64,000 nt of DNA, taken from Pseudomonas paraversuta. GTDB taxonomy: Bacteria; Pseudomonadota; Gammaproteobacteria; Pseudomonadales; Pseudomonadaceae. Shown here piece after piece: positions 28,045 through 37,811 of this stretch (position 1 is the stretch's first letter; each line of letters begins with the position of its first letter). A program made the position numbers and the translations under genes. Location of the stretch: NCBI RefSeq assembly GCF_904063065.1, contig NZ_CAJFCL010000001.1, positions 639,726-703,725 of the forward strand, written 5' to 3'. Under the pieces are notes generated by a model. The model worked only from the letters and a program-made list of their open reading frames with translations. It did no database searches and was not told where the DNA came from.

Positions 28045-29145
28045 ATGGGATTTAACTGCGGCATCGTCGGCTTGCCTAACGTCGGCAAGTCCACCCTGTT
28101 CAACGCCCTGACCAAGTCTGGTATTGCGGCCGAGAACTTCCCCTTCTGCACGATCGAACCGAACACCGGTATCGTGCCGATGCCCGACCCACGCCTGGAG
28201 GCACTGGCTGCCATCGTCAAACCCCAGCGCGTACTGCCCACCACCATGGAGTTCGTCGATATCGCAGGCCTGGTGGCCGGCGCGTCGAAAGGCGAAGGCC
28301 TGGGCAACAAGTTTTTGGCCAACATCCGTGAAACCGATGCCATCGCTCACGTAGTCCGCTGTTTTGAAGACGAAAACGTGATCCACGTTTCCAACAGCGT
28401 TGACCCCAAGCGCGACATCGAAATCATCGACCTTGAGCTGATCTTCGCCGACCTCGACAGCTGCGAAAAGCAACTGCAGAAAGTCGCGCGCAACGCCAAA
28501 GGCGGTGACAAGGACGCAGTCGCTCAAAAAGCCCTGCTGGAGCAGCTGATTGCCCACTTCACCCTGGGCAAGCCGGCACGCAGCCTGATCAAGAACATGG
28601 ACGCCGATGAGAAACAAATCATCAAAGGCTTCCACCTTCTGACCACCAAGCCGGTGATGTACATCGCCAACGTGGCTGAAGACGGCTTCGAAAACAACCC
28701 GTTGCTCGACGTAGTGCTGGCCATTGCCGAAGAAGAAGGCGCGATCGTGGTTCCGGTCTGCAACAAGATCGAAGCCGAGATTGCCGAGCTCGATGACGGC
28801 GAAGAAAAGGACATGTTCCTTGAAGCCCTGGGTCTTGAAGAGCCGGGCCTGAACCGCGTGATCCGTGCCGGTTACGAAATGCTTAACCTGCAAACCTACT
28901 TCACTGCCGGTGTACAGGAAGTACGCGCCTGGACCGTGAAAGTGGGCGCTACCGCTCCGCAGGCTGCCGGCGTGATCCATACCGACTTCGAAAAAGGCTT
29001 CATCCGTGCCGAAGTCATCGCCTACGACGACTTCATCAAGTTCAACGGTGAAGCCGGTGCGAAAGAAGCCGGTAAATGGCGTCTGGAAGGCAAGGAATAC
29101 ATCGTTAAAGACGGCGACGTATTGCACTTCCGCTTCAACGTGTAA
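28045..29145 (+). CDS. ychF: Redox-regulated ATPase YchF (Obg-like)
   Basis: A 366-residue P-loop protein with G1 [15 protein letters not shown]3 [14 protein letters not shown], and the altered G4 (NVAED) that makes the family prefer ATP. The C-terminal TGS domain is present ([15 protein letters not shown]). It binds ribosomes and takes part in stress responses. Start at 28045 has GAGGGG upstream. It is probably cotranscribed with pth and ends at a strong terminator. Confidence 0.95.
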   Translation: MGFNCGIVGLPNVGKSTLFNALTKSGIAAENFPFCTIEPNTGIVPMPDPRLEALAAIVKPQRVLPTTMEFVDIAGLVAGASKGEGLGNKFLANIRETDAIAHVVRCFEDENVIHVSNSVDPKRDIEIIDLELIFADLDSCEKQLQKVARNAKGGDKDAVAQKALLEQLIAHFTLGKPARSLIKNMDADEKQIIKGFHLLTTKPVMYIANVAEDGFENNPLLDVVLAIAEEEGAIVVPVCNKIEAEIAELDDGEEKDMFLEALGLEEPGLNRVIRAGYEMLNLQTYFTAGVQEVRAWTVKVGATAPQAAGVIHTDFEKGFIRAEVIAYDDFIKFNGEAGAKEAGKWRLEGKEYIVKDGDVLHFRFNV

Positions 29146-29160
29146 AACACCACACGTATA

Positions 29161-29190
29161 AAAAAACCGCGCCCAGGCGCGGTTTTTTTT
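29161..29190 (+). terminator. Rho-independent terminator after ychF
   Basis: CCGCGCC and GGCGCGG with a two-base loop, flanked by A6 on the left and T8 on the right. The symmetry allows use from both strands. Confidence 0.9.
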
Positions 29191-29281
29191 GGTCCCGGGT
29201 TTGTTCAGGCGCCCTCCCGCACTCTGCCGGGCAGTAAGGGTCTATGGTTAATGCCATCCTTCACCAAGATCGGGAGCATCG

Positions 29282-30355
29282 ATGATCCCCAGTGCCAAAT
29301 CCCTCAGTAACTATGCAGACTCCATTGCAGACAAAGTCAAAACACGTTGGGCCTCAGGTTGGCGCGACGCTCTGGCATCGGCCATCGCGGCTGCACTGGC
29401 CTGGATTCTCGCCAAATATTTCTTTGGCCATGTGCACCCGGTGTTTGCCGCCATCAGCGCCGTCGTCTGCCTGGCCCCCGGCCTGCCCAGCCATGGCAAG
29501 CAAGCCTTGGGTTTGATGCTGGGGGTAGCCACAGGGATTATCGTGGGCGAGGCCGCCTTGTGGCTGCCGGACTCCTACCCCTTGCTGCGAATCGGCTTTG
29601 CCACGTTCTTTGCTATCGCCATTGCAGCCCTTTACGGCCAGGGCCCCGTGGTGCCGATTCAAGCCGGGGTCTCTGCAGTATTGATGCTGGCCGTCGGCCC
29701 TGAAAGCGCAGGCTTTGTGCGCATGCTGGATGTGGTGGTCGGGGCGTCCGTGGGCTTGATCTTCAGCCAGATATTGCTTACGCCCAACCCCATCGGAATC
29801 ATTGATAGCTCGGCAAAAGACCTGCTGGAAAAACTCGCCTCGGGCTTCAGCAAAAGTCTTCAGGCCCTCGAAGCAAAGGACGCGGCCAAGGCTCAAAGTG
29901 CGGTGCAGATCTTCTCTCGCGCTCACGACAGCCTGATTGCCCTGGAAAACGGTATCAGCATGGCTCGCAACACCGCGCGCTGGACGCTGCGCGGGCGCTT
30001 TGTATCCCGTGAGGTAAAGGACATTGCCGGGCGTTACGAACGTCACGCCGTGCGCCTGTACGCCAGCTCCCTGCTGTTCGCCGAAGCCTTTGCCGATGCC
30101 TTGCGCAAGGAGCAAGGGCCACCACCGGCCTCACTGCATGAACGGCTGAGCAACGTCGCCGCAGGATGTGCATCCATCGCCAGGGATGATGAGCGGCCAG
30201 AGTTGGTGGCGGTGTCCAAAGATCAGCTGGCCGATGCGGTTTCCGCACCGTGGCAACTGTGCTTACAGCACATGAGCACCGTTGAAAGTGCCCTGCTGAC
30301 GTTTGGCTTTACCACGCAAACAGACGAAAAAAGGGTCATCGAAAATACTCGATGA
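29282..30355 (+). CDS. FUSC family membrane protein (aromatic acid exporter-like)
   Basis: A 357-residue protein. The first half has six hydrophobic helices (LASAIAAALAWILAKYFFG, then GLMLGVATGIIVGEAALWL), typical of the FUSC/ArAE-like N-terminal domain. The second half is a soluble helical domain. Such proteins are linked to export of aromatic acids or similar compounds; substrate is unknown. The 3' end lies against the terminator of the convergent Fsr gene. Confidence 0.82.
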   Translation: MIPSAKSLSNYADSIADKVKTRWASGWRDALASAIAAALAWILAKYFFGHVHPVFAAISAVVCLAPGLPSHGKQALGLMLGVATGIIVGEAALWLPDSYPLLRIGFATFFAIAIAALYGQGPVVPIQAGVSAVLMLAVGPESAGFVRMLDVVVGASVGLIFSQILLTPNPIGIIDSSAKDLLEKLASGFSKSLQALEAKDAAKAQSAVQIFSRAHDSLIALENGISMARNTARWTLRGRFVSREVKDIAGRYERHAVRLYASSLLFAEAFADALRKEQGPPPASLHERLSNVAAGCASIARDDERPELVAVSKDQLADAVSAPWQLCLQHMSTVESALLTFGFTTQTDEKRVIENTR

Positions 30356-30358
30356 CCC
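30327..30358 (-). terminator. Terminator for the Fsr-type exporter gene
   Basis: Perfect 10-base stem GGGTCATCGA / TCGATGACCC with a six-base loop. On the minus strand it is followed by six T. It lies inside the last codons of the FUSC gene, so the two convergent genes are tightly packed. Confidence 0.8.
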
Positions 30359-30372
30359 CTGGCTGCCGCTGA

Positions 30373-31590
30373 TCAAACTTTTTTGGTTCGCGGCAGCAGG
30401 ATCGCCAGCACTCCGAACAGCGGCAGGTATGAACACAGCGTGTAAACGTATTCGATGCCGTGAATGTCAGCCAGATGGCCGAGCAATGCCGCACCAATGC
30501 CGCCAAAGCCGAACATCAGGCCGAAGAAGATGCCGGCGATCATCCCCACGTTGCCCGGCACCAGTTCCTGCGCGTACACCACAATGGCTGAAAAGGCCGA
30601 AGCCAGAATAAAGCCGATAATGACGCTCAGGACGCTGGTCCAGAACAGGTCGGCATAGGGCAGCAGCAAGGTGAACGGCGCCACACCCAGAATCGAGAAC
30701 CAGATCACCGCCTTGCGGCCGATCTTGTCACCAATGGGGCCGCCAAAGAACGTACCCGCCGCAACCGCTCCGAGAAACAGGAACAAATACATCTGCGAGT
30801 TGGCAATCGATACGCCGAACTTTTCAATCAGGAAGAAGGTGTAATAGCTGGTCAGGCTCGCCATGTAGAAGTACTTGGAGAACACCAGCAGCCCCAATAC
30901 CACCAGCGCACCGATGACACGCTGCTTTGACAGGCCGTGGGTGGCCTTCTGACCGGCTTTGAGCTTGAACAGGTTCAAGTGATTGCGGTACCAGCGACTG
31001 ATAACGTACAGCAGCCCTACGGCGAACAGCGCAAACAGGCCGAACCAGGCCACATTGCCCTGGCCAAAAGGAATGATGATCGCCGCCGCCAGCAGCGGAC
31101 CGAAGGCAGAGCCGGCATTACCGCCGACCTGAAAAGTCGATTGCGCCAGACCATAACGCCCACCTGATGCCAGTCGCGCTACCCGGGAAGCTTCGGGGTG
31201 GAAGGTTGACGAACCGACACCCACCAAAGCCGCTGCGACCAGGATCAGCGGAAAACTGCCAACCTGGGACAGCATCAAAATCCCGATCAGGGTGCACACC
31301 ATGCCCGCGGGTAACAGCAGCGGATTGGGATGACGGTCGGTGTAATAACCGACCCAGGGCTGCAACAGCGAAGCGGTGAGCTGGAACGTCAGGGTAATCA
31401 GACCGATCTGGGTAAATGTCAGGTCATATTTGGCCTTGAGCATCGGGTAGATCGACGGCAGTACCGCCTGGATCAGGTCATTGATCAGATGCGCCAGCGC
31501 CACGGCACCGATGATGCGCATGACTAAGGGGCTGGATTGCGGGACAGAGGGGGACTCGGTTGTTTTTGTTTGAGCGTTGCTAAGGGACAT
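30373..31590 (-). CDS. MFS exporter, fosmidomycin-resistance (Fsr) type
   Basis: A 405-residue, 12-helix major facilitator. The N-terminal AHLINDLIQAVLPSIYPMLK and WVGYYTDRHPNP (loop 2-3 motif) are Fsr hallmarks. Fsr in E. coli exports fosmidomycin; the natural substrate is not known. It is monocistronic with its own terminator. The promoter region faces tRNA-Met. Confidence 0.88.
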   Translation of the reverse strand: MSLSNAQTKTTESPSVPQSSPLVMRIIGAVALAHLINDLIQAVLPSIYPMLKAKYDLTFTQIGLITLTFQLTASLLQPWVGYYTDRHPNPLLLPAGMVCTLIGILMLSQVGSFPLILVAAALVGVGSSTFHPEASRVARLASGGRYGLAQSTFQVGGNAGSAFGPLLAAAIIIPFGQGNVAWFGLFALFAVGLLYVISRWYRNHLNLFKLKAGQKATHGLSKQRVIGALVVLGLLVFSKYFYMASLTSYYTFFLIEKFGVSIANSQMYLFLFLGAVAAGTFFGGPIGDKIGRKAVIWFSILGVAPFTLLLPYADLFWTSVLSVIIGFILASAFSAIVVYAQELVPGNVGMIAGIFFGLMFGFGGIGAALLGHLADIHGIEYVYTLCSYLPLFGVLAILLPRTKKV

Positions 31591-31722
31591 TTTAGTTTCC
31601 GGACAACAGGTGAATGTGCACTTGCAGGTGCGTCAATGTGCCATTTTTTTACAGAAGATTTCCATTCCAGGCATGAAATCCTTAAGCAATTGATAGCACA
31701 GAGAAAAATTTCAGATATTTGC

Positions 31723-31751
31723 TTGACACATGTCCAGTACGAGGGAATAAT
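31723..31751 (+). promoter_or_regulatory. Promoter of tRNA-Met
   Basis: TTGACA (31723-31728), 17 bases, AATAAT (31746-31751), followed by a GC-rich discriminator (GCGCGCC), the arrangement of growth-controlled stable RNA promoters. The tRNA begins 11 bases further on. Confidence 0.85.
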
Positions 31752-31761
31752 GCGCGCCATT

Positions 31762-31838
31762 GGCTACATAGCTCAGTTGGTTAGAGCATAGCATTCATAA
31801 TGCTGGGGTCCGGGGTTCAAGTCCCTGTGTAGCCACCA
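31762..31838 (+). tRNA. tRNA-Met (elongator, anticodon CAT)
   Basis: 77 bases with acceptor stem GGCTACA/TGTAGCC, D-arm AGCTCAGTTGGTTAGAGC, anticodon loop TTCATAA, TTCAAGT loop and encoded CCA. The paired first base shows that this is the elongator and not the initiator. It has its own promoter and terminator. Confidence 0.93.
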
Positions 31839-31882
31839 AACACCGGTTCAGGCTCATCGCAAGATGAAATCGAACCAACAAG

Positions 31883-31908
31883 AAGCCCGCCTAGTGCGGG
31901 CTTTCTTG
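31883..31908 (+). terminator. Terminator after tRNA-Met
   Basis: AAGCCCGC, loop CTAGT, GCGGGCTT, then T-rich CTTG. It lies 45 bases past the tRNA. Confidence 0.8.
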
Positions 31909-32020
31909 TGTCTGGGGTATTGGTTTTGCCCTCGCTCTTGCAAACCGGAAAACGCCACGCCTGCTGCCCTTTCGGCACCATCATCCACAGCACTGAAGTG
32001 GCTGGCCTGAAATTCCAGCA

Positions 32021-33421
32021 TCAAGCCTCAGGCAAGACTTTGCCCGGGTTCATCAGGCCGAGCGGGTCCAGTGCCTGTTTGATCAGGCGCATGACACCGA
32101 CTGCCGCTCCGTGCTCCAGGTCCATGTACTTGATCTTCCCCGAACCAATGCCGTGTTCACCGGTGCACGTACCCTCCAATGCAATGGCGCGCTCCACCAC
32201 ACGCTCATTGAGCGCTTCGGCCTCGGCCATTTCTGCCTCGTTATCCGGATCGACCACCAGCCCCAGGTGGAAGTTGCCATCCCCCACATGCCCCACCACC
32301 CCGACGAAAAAAGAGACCCTGGCGACATCTTCGGCGGTTTCGGTAATGCATCGGGTCAGCGCCGAAATCGGTACACACACGTCAGTGCTCCAGATCCGGG
32401 CATTTGGCCGCATGGACTGCATCGCATAGTGCACATTGTGCCGGGCACGCCACAGGCTATTGCGCGCATCGGCATCCGCTGCTGCCTCAAACCCCAGCGC
32501 ACCATTGCTTTGGACAATCTCGCGAGTCAGCTCTACCTGCTCCGCCACACTGGCCGGGGTGCCGGCGAACTCGAAAAACAGGGTCGGCGTTTCGGCCAGC
32601 GCCATCTTCGAAAAGCGATTGACCGCCTGCACCGTGCGCGCATCCAGCAGCTCAACGCGCGACACCGGGATGCCGTACTGAATGATGGAGACCACCGAAC
32701 TCACCGCCGCCGCGATCGTGGGGAAGGTACAGACGGCCGCTGACGTCGTTTCCGGAATGCCGTAAAGCCGCAGAGTGACTTCGGTGATGATCCCCAGCGT
32801 GCCTTCCGAACCGACAAACAAGCGGGTGAGGTCGTAGCCTGCTGCCGACTTGCGCGCGCGGCCACCGGTCTTTATCACCTGGCCATCGGCGAGTACTACG
32901 GTGAGGTTCAATACGTTCTCGCGCATGGTGCCGTAGCGCACGGCATTGGTCCCTGATGCGCGGGTTGCCGCCATGCCGCCCAGGGTGCTTTCGCCTCCGG
33001 GGTCGACCGGAAAGAACAGCCCGGTGGTGCGCAGTTCGGCATTGAGCTGCATGCGCGTGACGCCCGCTTCGACGGTCACATCCAGATCATCAGGACGCAC
33101 GGTAATGATCCGCTGCATGCGGCTCAGGTCTATGCAAACCCCGCCCCGGGTGGCGCCCACATGCCCTTCCAGTGAAGTACCGCCACCAAAGGCGATGATC
33201 GGCACCCGCTGCGCGGCACAAAGCTTGACGATGGCTGCAACCTCGGCTGTGGACTCGGCATAGCACACCGCGTCCGGCGGCAAGGTCGGGTGGTAAGACT
33301 CACCACGGCCGTGCTGCTCGCACTCGGCACGGCTGGTGCTTAAACGCTCACCGAGCAGCTCGCGCAAGGCATCGAGCAAGATGGGCAAAGAAGATGACTG
33401 AAGCGCTTGGGAAGTGGCCAT
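32021..33421 (-). CDS. FAD-binding oxidase, GlcD/D-lactate dehydrogenase type
   Basis: A 466-residue PCMH-type flavoprotein. FAD binding is seen in PIIAFGGGTSLEGHVGATRG and GLFFPVDPGGESTLGGMAA. The C-terminal FAD-oxidase domain has HVGDGNFHLGLVVD and ends with TCTGEHGIGSGK, typical of D-lactate, glycolate or D-2-hydroxyglutarate dehydrogenases. The exact substrate is open. The start at 33421 has GGA upstream; an ATG at 33433 is also possible. It is divergent from a GntR regulator that probably controls it. Confidence 0.85.
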   Translation of the reverse strand: MATSQALQSSSLPILLDALRELLGERLSTSRAECEQHGRGESYHPTLPPDAVCYAESTAEVAAIVKLCAAQRVPIIAFGGGTSLEGHVGATRGGVCIDLSRMQRIITVRPDDLDVTVEAGVTRMQLNAELRTTGLFFPVDPGGESTLGGMAATRASGTNAVRYGTMRENVLNLTVVLADGQVIKTGGRARKSAAGYDLTRLFVGSEGTLGIITEVTLRLYGIPETTSAAVCTFPTIAAAVSSVVSIIQYGIPVSRVELLDARTVQAVNRFSKMALAETPTLFFEFAGTPASVAEQVELTREIVQSNGALGFEAAADADARNSLWRARHNVHYAMQSMRPNARIWSTDVCVPISALTRCITETAEDVARVSFFVGVVGHVGDGNFHLGLVVDPDNEAEMAEAEALNERVVERAIALEGTCTGEHGIGSGKIKYMDLEHGAAVGVMRLIKQALDPLGLMNPGKVLPEA

Positions 33422-33458
33422 TGAAACGTCCATATTATTGTTGGGGGACGAATCTAAG

Positions 33459-33480
33459 GTACAACAACTAGTATACAAGT
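33459..33480. promoter_or_regulatory. Candidate GntR operator between the divergent genes
   Basis: GGTACAAC followed six bases later by AGTATACAAG. GTATAC-centred sites are common for FCD-type GntR regulators. It lies just upstream of the flavoprotein start and about 80 bases before the regulator gene. Confidence 0.35.
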
Positions 33481-33559
33481 TTAAAGCTGATGTTCCGTTA
33501 TCATGATGCCCCACACAGCCTTGAGCCATGGCTCGGCGAACAAAACCTGCGTAGATCCG

Positions 33560-34276
33560 ATGAGCAAATCCGTAGAAAAGTCCCTCGCCATGCGTCTGGC
33601 CAATGAGATCCGTGAAGCCATTGTCTCGGCGCGTTTCGACCTGGGAGAGGCGCTGTCCGAAGAAAGTCTGGCCGCCGCCTTCGAGGTCAGCCGCACGCCG
33701 GTTCGCGAAGCCCTGGCGCTGTTGCAGACCGAGGGCCTGGTGAACGTGGTGGCCAAATCCGGCAGCTACGTGTTCAGCCCGACCGAAGACGACATAGTCG
33801 AGCTCTGCGAGCACCGTGTGACCCTGGAGGTCGAAGCCTCGCGTCGTGCGCTTGAGCGTAACCCCGAGGCCACCCTGCAGGCACTGCGCGATGCCCTGGC
33901 GCAGATGATCATGGCGCTGGAGCAGGATGACAGGCTGGCCTACGGCGCTGCCGACACCGAGTTCCACTTGAGTTTTTTCAAGTTCAGCGCCAACCGTTAT
34001 CTGGTGGACGCCTACGAACGCAACCTGGGCCGTGTCGCGGCCTTGCGCACGCATCTGGCCCGGCGCGCCCGGCATGAGCCGGACCGTTCGTTCAACGATC
34101 ACCGGCAGATGATCGAGCTCGCCGAGGCGGGCAAGCATGGCGCGCTGGCGACCCTGCTCAGCCGCCATATCCTGCGAACCCGCGAGAGTTACATTGCAAC
34201 CCTGCGCGAGCGCCAGGAGCTGGCGGGCCCTAACAGTGACCGGGTGGAAAGAATCCGTCGCAAGCTGCGTTTGTAG
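33560..34276 (+). CDS. GntR-family regulator (FadR/FCD subgroup)
   Basis: A 238-residue repressor-type protein. The winged helix is in AMRLANEIREAIVSARFDLG and AAAFEVSRTPVREALALLQ. The FCD ligand domain includes EHRVTLEVEASRRAL and FNDHRQMIELAEAG, whose Asp and His residues bind metal in this family. Start at 33560 was preferred to earlier ATGs at 33503 because it puts the helix at the usual place. It probably answers to a hydroxy acid handled by the divergent flavoprotein. Confidence 0.85.
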   Translation: MSKSVEKSLAMRLANEIREAIVSARFDLGEALSEESLAAAFEVSRTPVREALALLQTEGLVNVVAKSGSYVFSPTEDDIVELCEHRVTLEVEASRRALERNPEATLQALRDALAQMIMALEQDDRLAYGAADTEFHLSFFKFSANRYLVDAYERNLGRVAALRTHLARRARHEPDRSFNDHRQMIELAEAGKHGALATLLSRHILRTRESYIATLRERQELAGPNSDRVERIRRKLRL

Positions 34277-34309
34277 CGAGCGGGCCGAACCCGCTCTCAG
34301 CCTGCATCG

Positions 34310-37300
34310 CTAACCTTCAGGGTACAGCTCCCCTTCAACCATCCTCGCCACCACGCCGTGCAGGCGATTAAGCAATGCCTTGATCGCCACTGCTGACTCA
34401 GGGTTCAAGGACTCACGCAGCAAGGCGATTTCACACTCATTGCATGCTGCCGCCAGATTGACCGCGCAGACCGTGGCAAATGAACCATTGATTCGATGCA
34501 CATAACTGACCAGTGTCGCGCTATCGCCTTGCTGCAGCGCCAGCCCGGCCTGGGTCAGGTCCTCCTGCAGGGTGCTGATAAACAGGCGATGCATGGCCGG
34601 CGAGAGCGTAATCCAGCCTTCAAGGTCGTCTGCGGGTTCAGCCCTGGTGGCGGACTCCAGCACGGGCGCAGGGGCCTGCGTTGTCTGCGGGCAATAAGCG
34701 CACAGGGTCTGGCGCAAGGTGCTCAGGCTCAAGGGTTTGACCAGCCATGCATTCATCCCGACTTCCAGACAGTGTTCACCCTCCTCACGCATGGCATTGG
34801 CGGTCACACCGATAATCGGTACAGCCGGATCAAGCTCACGCAAGCGCCGGGTCAACTGATAACCGTCGAGCCTGGGCATGTTCACATCGGTGATCACCAG
34901 ATCGAACGAGCCTTCGCTCCAGCGCACCAAGGCTTGCTCGCCATCCTCTGCCAATGTCACTCGAACGCCCAGGGCTTCAAGCTGCTCCTTGAGGATTTCG
35001 CGGTTGACCGGATTGTCCTCGGCCACCAACACATTCAACTCCAGACTTGCCTGCGGCTGCGCCACATTGGCACTCAGTTGCGGTGCAGTTCCCTGCGCCA
35101 CCTGCATCAAGGTTCTGGCAATCGCCCGGATGTCATACGCATTGACCTCCCACCCCCGAGCCGTCCTTTGCGCCTGGCTGCGGCCCGACGCAGTCGCAAT
35201 GACGCGCTCACCCGCAGCTTGTTGCGATTGCGTGGAACCCGTGACGATATCCAGCAGGATGGCATCCCGGTCTTCAGCTTCCGAGACCGGCAATAACTGC
35301 GCCCGCGCGCCCCATGCACACAACCAGTCAACCAGGCTCTGGCCGATATCCTTGAGCGGCGCACGGACATGGATATTCACATTGCGCAGATCAATGTCTG
35401 CACTGTTGACCAGCGCGCCGGCAATGACGGGCAAGGACATCTGTAATGAAAAACTGCTGCCAAGCCCCGGCTCACTGACCACCTGCAAGTTGGCGCCCAT
35501 CATTTCACTCAACCGCGAGCAGATGGACAAACCCAGCCCTGCCCCGCCTGCCCGCTCGCTGCCACCGACCTGGGAAAAAGGCTTGAACAGGCGGGTCAGT
35601 TGCTGCTCGCTGATACCGATACCGGTATCAGAAACCTGCCACTGCAGCGACACATGGTCCGGTTCAATGCCGGTCACTTTGAGCCTGAGAACAACCCGGC
35701 CTGAATCGGTGAACTTGATCGCGTTACTCAGCAAGTTATTAATGATTTGCCGGATACGCACTGCATCCCCGCATACCAGTGGCGGCAAGTTTGCGTCCGC
35801 ACAGGCGAACAGCTTCAAGCCTTTATTGCTCGCTGCCGCCGAGTAACTGCGCACGCAATCTTCAAGTAAATCCAGTGGGCAAAAGGCTTGGGCTTGTACC
35901 GCCATTTGCCCCGACTCGATCTTGGATACATCCAGTACATCGCTGATCAACTGAAACAGAACGGCGGATGAACGTTGAATGGTTTTCAGGTACTCGTGCT
36001 GGCGCTCATTAAGAGGCGTGAGCTCCAGTAGCTCCAGATTGCCCAGCACCCCGTACAGAGGGGTGCGGATTTCATGGCTCATGGTGGCCAGAAACAGGGT
36101 CTTGGCCTTGCTGGCTTCATCGGCCGCGAGCCTTGCCTGCTCCATCAGATTGGCGTCATCCACATGCCGGGTGATGTCATTGAAACCGCACAGCACCACA
36201 TCCCTGCCCTTGTAGCGGGCGAATGCGAAACAGGCCTGCAGATAACGCCCGGCCACTTCAAGCTGGACCTCACCCGGCTCGCGTTCGGCATAATCACGCT
36301 TCAACAAGGCAATCAGTTCAGGTGTGCCCTGCCACTGCTGCGCGCGCTGGTTCTCCAGCAATATGACGCCGGTTGCACGCTCTACCACGCACAGGCCAAC
36401 GGGCGCGTTATCGAGCATGACCCGATTGAACTCTTCACTTTCAGCCAGGGACTGGCTGGAGCGCTGAGCAGGCTCGATGATCCGCACCCGATACCAGCGG
36501 TTGACGCGCCAGCCAATCAGGACGAACAACCCAAACAGGCCCGCCGCGCCCATCAAGGGCCATTTCGCATAGCCAAAGAAGTTCTGATACGTGATGGCGT
36601 ACAGGCCGATCCAGGGGTCGGCCCCGCCTGAGGTCAATTTGAAACGCAGACCGTCACGGGTAAAACTCAGCCCGGGCGCCAGCTCTTCGACATTCCGAGC
36701 ATCACCCAACAACACGTCGCCAGCAGGGGAGATCAGGGTCAGGCGACTGTTGGTGGGGCGCATCAACAAGCGTTCAAGGTCACTCACATCGCTGACATCA
36801 AGCAAGGCGCTGAGAATCACCGAACTCCCCTCGTTAGCCGCCTGCATAAAGCGCTGGGGAAGATTGACCTTGATAGCGCCCACTATGTATTTGCGCTTCT
36901 GAATGAGCTCGAGCGGAGCTTTCATCCACAACACTTGATCACTGTTGAGCGCCTGACGCCGGGGCAAAAACGCGTCGTACAAACGCTTGGTCACTGCAAA
37001 GAAATTATCCTTGAACAACAGCGGGTACTGGCGGGTGCCATCAATACCGGGGACGGCAATGGAAAACTGGGCGGTGGGTGAAAAGACAAACACTTGCGGT
37101 GCCGAATAATAAGAATCGGACCAGTAAGCCGTGAACAGATCGGTCAACTGTACGCCAAACGAATAAACCCCCTGCATTTCATCCAGGCTGAACGTGTCGC
37201 GCTGACTGACGGTAAATGGCAGGGACTTGGCCGTGTCCCGGTTTTGAAATAAAACTTCGTTGTCCTGACGCATCAGTTCAATGTGCGAGCGCGGCTTGTT

Positions 37301-37558
37301 GTCCATCGAAAAGTTGCCACTGGCGTGGTCATAACTTTCAGCGCCAATGCGTAAAAAGTCTTCGTGTTCATGAATACTTTCAATCAACCGTGCGAAGTGG
37401 AATTCGGTCTTTTCGCGTTCCTCCATCAACAAACGGTTAACGGCCCAATAACTCATGCCCACCAGCAACAGGGCAAGTCCGGTCAGCAGGAGCAACAGCT
37501 TGTTCAGTCGCAATGAACTCAATGCCAGTGCACCGAGACGTACCTTTGCTTGCTTCAT
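34310..37558 (-). CDS. Unorthodox hybrid sensor kinase with Hpt domain (RocS/BvgS-like)
   Basis: 1082 residues. TM1 is at about 18-40, a periplasmic sensor region at 45-330, TM2 at 333-352, and a PAS-like domain at 375-465. HisKA follows with phospho-His about 495 (FLATMSHEIRTPLYGVL), then a HATPase with IINNLLSNAIKFTDSGRV. A degenerate receiver-like stretch precedes a true receiver (VLVAEDNPVNREIL; phospho-Asp in LVITDVNMPRLDGYQ). The C-terminal Hpt has YVHRINGSFATV. It is divergent from the fimbrial operon, with 253 bases between, and resembles the RocS sensors that govern cup fimbriae in P. aeruginosa. The signal is unknown. Confidence 0.88.
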   Translation of the reverse strand: MKQAKVRLGALALSSLRLNKLLLLLTGLALLLVGMSYWAVNRLLMEEREKTEFHFARLIESIHEHEDFLRIGAESYDHASGNFSMDNKPRSHIELMRQDNEVLFQNRDTAKSLPFTVSQRDTFSLDEMQGVYSFGVQLTDLFTAYWSDSYYSAPQVFVFSPTAQFSIAVPGIDGTRQYPLLFKDNFFAVTKRLYDAFLPRRQALNSDQVLWMKAPLELIQKRKYIVGAIKVNLPQRFMQAANEGSSVILSALLDVSDVSDLERLLMRPTNSRLTLISPAGDVLLGDARNVEELAPGLSFTRDGLRFKLTSGGADPWIGLYAITYQNFFGYAKWPLMGAAGLFGLFVLIGWRVNRWYRVRIIEPAQRSSQSLAESEEFNRVMLDNAPVGLCVVERATGVILLENQRAQQWQGTPELIALLKRDYAEREPGEVQLEVAGRYLQACFAFARYKGRDVVLCGFNDITRHVDDANLMEQARLAADEASKAKTLFLATMSHEIRTPLYGVLGNLELLELTPLNERQHEYLKTIQRSSAVLFQLISDVLDVSKIESGQMAVQAQAFCPLDLLEDCVRSYSAAASNKGLKLFACADANLPPLVCGDAVRIRQIINNLLSNAIKFTDSGRVVLRLKVTGIEPDHVSLQWQVSDTGIGISEQQLTRLFKPFSQVGGSERAGGAGLGLSICSRLSEMMGANLQVVSEPGLGSSFSLQMSLPVIAGALVNSADIDLRNVNIHVRAPLKDIGQSLVDWLCAWGARAQLLPVSEAEDRDAILLDIVTGSTQSQQAAGERVIATASGRSQAQRTARGWEVNAYDIRAIARTLMQVAQGTAPQLSANVAQPQASLELNVLVAEDNPVNREILKEQLEALGVRVTLAEDGEQALVRWSEGSFDLVITDVNMPRLDGYQLTRRLRELDPAVPIIGVTANAMREEGEHCLEVGMNAWLVKPLSLSTLRQTLCAYCPQTTQAPAPVLESATRAEPADDLEGWITLSPAMHRLFISTLQEDLTQAGLALQQGDSATLVSYVHRINGSFATVCAVNLAAACNECEIALLRESLNPESAVAIKALLNRLHGVVARMVEGELYPEG

Positions 37559-37752
37559 TATTCAGCGCCGTCATTCATCTGGATGGAGCCTGGCAAGCCC
37601 ACTAGCTGCCAAGGTATCTACGCACTTTTAGAGCTACAAAAAACAGCACTTTGCCCGCCCTGGACCACGCTTGAAACGACGAACAGGAATCGTCTGATGG
37701 GGCTATTCCACGTTCAGCTGCATCCTGTGCAACACCTGCTGCGGCACGCCGC

Positions 37753-37765
37753 TGTCAGGCTGACA
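37753..37765. promoter_or_regulatory. Dyad upstream of the fimbrial operon
   Basis: TGTCAG-G-CTGACA is a perfect 13-base dyad 47 bases before the pilin start. A -10-like TTAAAAT (37768-37774) follows. It is a candidate site for one of the LuxR-type response regulators, but there is no direct support. Confidence 0.35.
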
Positions 37766-37811
37766 CTTAAAATGAATATCACACTTCATCTGTTTGTAAA
37801 GGACGTCTCCC

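Noticed and set aside
27829..29127. A 432-codon open frame on the minus strand across ychF
   Set aside because: It is a codon-bias shadow of ychF and pth, whose products are certain. Its translation shows no known domain and is low in complexity.
29354..30115. A 253-codon minus-strand frame within the FUSC gene
   Set aside because: Antisense to a recognisable membrane protein; rich in Gln, His and Gly, as expected for a shadow frame.
31762..31838. Attachment site or integrated element at tRNA-Met
   Set aside because: No integrase gene or repeated 3' tRNA fragment was noticed nearby, and the following genes look resident.
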